The notes under the pieces: model-generated
What the model was told of the DNA's origin: nothing
Database searches by the model: none
What the model saw: only the letters and a program-made list of their open reading frames with translations
Assembly: GCA_023435025.1 (NCBI GenBank)
Contig: JAEYSE010000033.1
Location: forward strand, 1 to 35,935
Direction of reading: 5' to 3'
DNA length: 35,935 nucleotides
Source: Bacillota bacterium
Lineage (GTDB): Bacteria > Bacillota > Clostridia > Christensenellales > CAG-138
Part shown: positions 33,604-35,935 of the stretch, piece after piece
How positions within the stretch are numbered: the first letter of the stretch is position 1
Layout of the letters: the number at the start of each line of letters is the position of its first letter
Program-made: the position numbers and the translations under genes

Positions 33604-33652
33604 AATTAATAACGTAACAGAACAATTAATAACTAATAGAATAATTGATAAC
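33604..33652 (+). repeat. Three short direct repeats after rlmD
   Basis: AATTAATAAC occurs at 33604-33613 and 33624-33633 and as AATTGATAAC at 33643-33652, with periods of 20 and 19 bp. The unit is AT-rich and could be slipped-strand duplication or an AT-rich upstream element. Confidence 0.6.
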
Positions 33653-33670
33653 GAAGTAATTTTTTTGAAG

Positions 33671-33708
33671 CAATCTCTCCTCTGCAATCACGGGAGAGGT
33701 TGTTTTTT
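33671..33708 (+). terminator. Strong terminator of the dnaE-pfkA-rlmD run
   Basis: CAATCTCTCC pairs with GGAGAGGTTG (10 bp, one T-G pair) across a 12-nt loop and runs into TTTTTT. It marks the boundary between the housekeeping block and the AT-rich tail. Confidence 0.85.
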
Positions 33709-34040
33709 ATGGGGCGCGAACAAAAAAGAATACCTCAAATATTTGTGTTGATGATACCATATTGAAATGGGATGCTGATCCACTAAAAGGTGTAGAAAAA
33801 CTCAAAATCCCGGGCTCCTTGTCTCACCGGAAGATCCTTTTTAAAATACAGTTACAGTCCAGTTAACTGCGTTGTTGATAAGTTCAAATCCTGCTCATCC
33901 AGACCAGCTTAGTAATTTATCAATTAAAGCTATTTCCATATGTAATAAGCCTCGAAACAACATGGGTTTAAGGCTTTAAGCGATAATTCTAGATATCAGG
34001 GAGGTCTGTTTTTCGTCGAAATTCCTAGCCCTAGCTACGC
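33709..34040. other. Gene-free AT-rich stretch
   Basis: No credible gene was found on either strand. Reading frames are short and broken, and the base composition matches the following accessory genes. It may be decayed mobile DNA beyond the last cassette-like site. Confidence 0.5.
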
Positions 34041-34085
34041 TGAGAATAAACATAATCGAAGTTCGGAGAAGAACAACTATGCTCA
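34041..34085 (-). repeat. Cassette-like site A, downstream of the membrane-protein gene
   Basis: The core TAAACATAATCGAAGTTCGG (34047-34066, plus strand) is shared with sites B and C. It is flanked by the complementary arms TGAG (34041-34044) and CTCA (34082-34085). On the minus strand the order is TGAG-CATAG ... TTATGTTTA-CTCA. The core starts 35 nt after the stop of the gene at 34102. Confidence 0.6.
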
Positions 34086-34101
34086 TATTATCGGTTGTCC
34101 T

Positions 34102-34746
34102 TTATAACATCCCAAAGAACAGGTTTAATGGTGATGCCAAAATGAACAGCAGCATTCCTCCACCTGTGACAACAATAATTTGCTTTGGATTTTTGTATAA
34201 TACTCCAATTGTTGCTCCCCACAAGAGTAGTTCTAAAACATGACGGATGTCAAAATACCAAAATCCAAAATCAAACGCCTGTCGTGCCATGAACATTAGA
34301 AGAATTGCCGAAATACAAAGGGATACGATATGCGTCCCTTTCGCATACCAACATATTGCGCTAATAAATGGTGAAAGTATGGTCATCGCAATCCAAATCA
34401 TCATGTATGACTTCGGATAAAATCCCGCAAAAACAATGGTATACACATAGTAGCTCCCTACCATGCCGGTAAAAAATAAAAGCGAATTCAAAGCTGCTCG
34501 CAATGTGCTGGCACTGAAAATTGAGATGCAGAGACCACAGAAAAGCCACCCTCCCATACGAGAAAAGAAATTCCTCAAATCAAGTGCCTCGAGAAAGGCT
34601 GGCAATAAATTGCTTGGAGTTTCATCTAATGTTTTTGAAATGATACCAAGTGCAATTCCAGCAAGCAGTATTGTAACGGAATAGACGACTTTTTTGGTTG
34701 TTGACACAATAGCAGGCTGCCTTATTTCATTTAAATACTTTTTCAT
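34102..34746 (-). CDS. Six-segment membrane protein of unknown function
   Basis: The 214-residue product has about six hydrophobic segments and a charged N-terminus (MKKYLNEIRQPAIV). The arrangement and short loops resemble small uncharacterised Firmicute membrane proteins; I cannot name the family with confidence. GAGGAAACA precedes ATG. AT-rich codons contrast with the block at 12-33 kb. It is transcribed leftward between sites B and A, alone, which fits a single-gene cassette. No convincing promoter of its own is visible. Confidence 0.75.
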   Translation of the reverse strand: MKKYLNEIRQPAIVSTTKKVVYSVTILLAGIALGIISKTLDETPSNLLPAFLEALDLRNFFSRMGGWLFCGLCISIFSASTLRAALNSLLFFTGMVGSYYVYTIVFAGFYPKSYMMIWIAMTILSPFISAICWYAKGTHIVSLCISAILLMFMARQAFDFGFWYFDIRHVLELLLWGATIGVLYKNPKQIIVVTGGGMLLFILASPLNLFFGML

Positions 34747-34810
34747 TGTTTCCTCACGAATTATAAATAATCTGACCGTATTCTAACGCATATTGAGTAA
34801 ACCATCGCCA

Positions 34811-34872
34811 GTGATGTAAACATAATCGGAAGTTTGGCTAACCAGTCTTCTTGTAATGCTAAACTAAATCAC
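34811..34872 (-). repeat. Cassette-like site B, downstream of the GNAT gene
   Basis: The core TAAACATAATCGGAAGTTTGG (34817-34837, plus strand) is flanked by arms GTGA (34811-34814) and TCAC (34869-34872). The second arm overlaps the stop codon of the acetyltransferase gene. The core lies 31 nt after that stop. The 34747-34810 remainder is only AT-rich spacer. Confidence 0.6.
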
Positions 34873-35333
34873 ACATTTAAGTAAAATATTTGCTCATCAG
34901 CTTCTATACCAAGGAAGGTAAATTTCAACTTTTCTAAAAGCATTACAGAAGCGTCATTGCCAATTGCGACACTGGCTTTTACACGATTGATCCCTTGAGT
35001 AGTCAGAAAGCATATTGCGGCTGAAACCGCTTCATAAGCATATCCACGACGAGCTTTTAGCGGAGTGATCGTATAGCCTATCCAGCATGTATCTCCTTCT
35101 TGCTTTAGATAAAGGTCTCCAATCAAAGTATTCGTCCGCTTGCTGATAATAGCAAGCTGAACTCCATTGCTTAACGAGTGTTCATAGAGCAGCGCCTTCA
35201 TATATTCTTGCTTTGATAGGCCTTTAAATCCTTGATATTTCATCCAACCCATATCGTTTCTATATGACATGAAAGCGTCAATATCCTCTGCATTGAAAGG
35301 TCGGATGATACAGCGGTCTGTTTCAAAATTCAT
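34869..35333 (-). CDS. GNAT-family N-acetyltransferase
   Basis: The 154-residue protein starts MNFETDRCIIRPFNAEDID, typical of RimJ/RimL-like GNAT enzymes. It continues through strand beta-4 (TNTLIGDLYLKQEGDTCWIGYTI) to the acetyl-CoA loop region PLKARRGYAYEAVSAAI (where R-x-x-G-Y-A replaces Q-x-x-G-x-G/A) and NDASVMLLEKLKFTFLG. GAGGT precedes the ATG by about 8 nt. The substrate is unknown. Such enzymes are common passengers in cassette arrays and resistance regions. It is AT-rich and lies between sites C and B. Confidence 0.85.
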   Translation of the reverse strand: MNFETDRCIIRPFNAEDIDAFMSYRNDMGWMKYQGFKGLSKQEYMKALLYEHSLSNGVQLAIISKRTNTLIGDLYLKQEGDTCWIGYTITPLKARRGYAYEAVSAAICFLTTQGINRVKASVAIGNDASVMLLEKLKFTFLGIEADEQIFYLNV

Positions 35334-35404
35334 AGCACAACCTCAAATAATACAAAATAATTGGCGGTTAAAACGGCCTTATAAAATCCTGTTCTCGATG
35401 AACC

Positions 35405-35476
35405 GCAGGTAAACATAATGGGAGGGTGGGGAAGGACAATATTAATACTCCAACAGAACGAGTGCTTCTATGCTGC
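35405..35476 (-). repeat. Cassette-like site C
   Basis: The core TAAACATAATGGGAGGGTGGG (35410-35430, plus strand) is the most diverged of the three after the shared TAAACATAAT. The arms GCAG (35405-35408) and CTGC (35473-35476) are complementary. On the minus strand GCAG is followed by CATAG, as at site A. The core lies 57 nt after the stop of the small ORF ending at 35488. Confidence 0.5.
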
Positions 35477-35487
35477 CAGCCAGCCCT

Positions 35488-35685
35488 TTAATTCAACAAT
35501 AGTTGAATTATCTTATCACCATTAAAGGCCGAAGTCATCATACTATTTAAGAGTACAGGACTGACCTTCAATCGTTTTTTCGATTTGTCTCGATGCCCCG
35601 TCGAGAAAACCACGAAGTTTCTCGTAGGTTTATCGCTGAGTCTTTTCTTACGTAGCCAAGCTGATGAACACGGTTTGGTGGGCAT
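35488..35685 (-). CDS. Possible small basic protein (65 residues), unrecognised
   Basis: The frame encodes a strongly basic, unfamiliar peptide (start MPTKPCSSAWLRKKRL). Support comes from a full AAGGAGGTGA ribosome binding site 9 nt before the ATG and from a cassette-like site 57 nt after its stop. A perfect 9-bp hairpin (35489-35510) overlaps the stop codon. It may also be a broken remnant of a longer gene. No function can be given. Confidence 0.3.
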   Translation of the reverse strand: MPTKPCSSAWLRKKRLSDKPTRNFVVFSTGHRDKSKKRLKVSPVLLNSMMTSAFNGDKIIQLLLN

Positions 35686-35694
35686 ACGTGTTCC

Positions 35695-35817
35695 TCACCT
35701 CCTTGGCAGTAGTTTGTCATCCGAACACGATGCTTTGAATTCCGTGTCAAGATATGTATTCCATGCGCCGTTCCGGGACTGCTCAATCAGCGAAACTTCT
35801 TCAAAATACGGCAGCAT
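35695..35817 (-). CDS. Possible short ORF or 3' remnant upstream of the small basic ORF
   Basis: A 40-codon frame (MLPYFEEVSLIEQSRNGAW at its start) ends in a TGA embedded in the AAGGAGGTGA of the next ORF, so the two would be coupled. The frame stays open a further 21 codons upstream of this ATG, to a TAA, without an obvious start. It may be the tail of a decayed gene. Confidence 0.2.
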   Translation of the reverse strand: MLPYFEEVSLIEQSRNGAWNTYLDTEFKASCSDDKLLPRR

Positions 35818-35935
35818 GAGGGAAACGGTGAGACCTAGATATTTAGCGAATGTTGAAAAGAATAATTCATTATACTTTTAATGAGAATTATGGGAAAAAT
35901 ACTAAAAACGAATTGATAAAATTAGAGTAAATGGT

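Noticed and set aside
33744..33866. About 40 open codons on the plus strand (including KWDADPLKGVEKLKIPG)
   Set aside because: There is no start or ribosome binding site and stops follow at once. It may be decayed coding DNA, but I cannot name a family.
33880..33915. tRNA-like fragment with AGTTCAAATCC and a following CCAGACCA
   Set aside because: The bases flanking the loop do not form a T stem, and no matching acceptor, D or anticodon arms are found upstream.
34760..34765. TATAAT on the minus strand as a promoter for the membrane-protein gene
   Set aside because: The start site would fall within the ribosome binding site, and there is no -35 at proper spacing.

Overview
The window reads as the chromosome of a moderately GC-rich Firmicute, most likely a spore-forming member of the class Clostridia. 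It carries bofA, a RemA-type DUF370 gene, WhiA, a Crh-like HPr, AGGAGG-type ribosome binding sites and sigma-A promoters. A finer placement (for example a Christensenellales-like gut lineage) would be inference only.

Layout. (1) 1-516: the end of a recR/yaaL/bofA-type locus, closed by a bidirectional terminator. (2) 535-3283, minus strand: a bifunctional aldehyde/alcohol dehydrogenase gene (adhE) split in two by a single-base frameshift just after its catalytic cysteine. It has a canonical promoter overlapped by two Rex-like operators. (3) 3338-5850: a GNAT-Nudix fusion gene, then an AT-rich, probably acquired pair of a TetR-type regulator and a membrane protein. The regulator's promoter carries two matching inverted-repeat operators. 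(4) 5874-12252: an aminotransferase and a purine-salvage hub. Adenine deaminase is transcribed leftward. Rightward, a guanine-class riboswitch precedes a hydantoinase-guanine deaminase operon. The 3' strand of the aptamer's P1 helix is shared with a downstream terminator, which predicts that guanine turns the operon on. (5) 12428-33708: a nearly continuous rightward run of housekeeping genes: pcrA-ligA; yicC-remA-gmk-rpoZ-coaBC-priA; def-fmt-rsmB-rlmN-whiA-crh; dnaE-pfkA-rlmD. Many start/stop overlaps imply translational coupling, and a strong terminator ends the run. (6) 33709-35935: an AT-rich accessory tail with minus-strand genes (a membrane protein, a GNAT acetyltransferase and a doubtful small ORF). 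Each is followed 31-57 nt after its stop by a copy of the same motif, centred on TAAACATAAT and flanked by short complementary arms that differ between copies. This looks like a small gene-cassette array with its own recombination or RNA-processing sites. It is the least explained structure in the window.

How the parts work together. Regions 2 and 4 are small-molecule-responsive catabolic units: NADH/NAD+ balance through Rex for adhE, and guanine through an RNA switch for purine deamination. Region 5 couples replication and repair (PcrA, LigA, PriA, DnaE), translation start (Def, Fmt), rRNA modification (RsmB, RlmN, RlmD), nucleotide and CoA supply (Gmk, CoaBC), carbon control (Crh-like, PfkA) and envelope/developmental regulation (RemA, WhiA). 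Several genes use TTG starts, each supported by ribosome-binding-site spacing. No rRNA, tRNA, CRISPR array, phage gene or intact insertion sequence was recognised. All assignments come from reading motifs by eye; no database search was possible.
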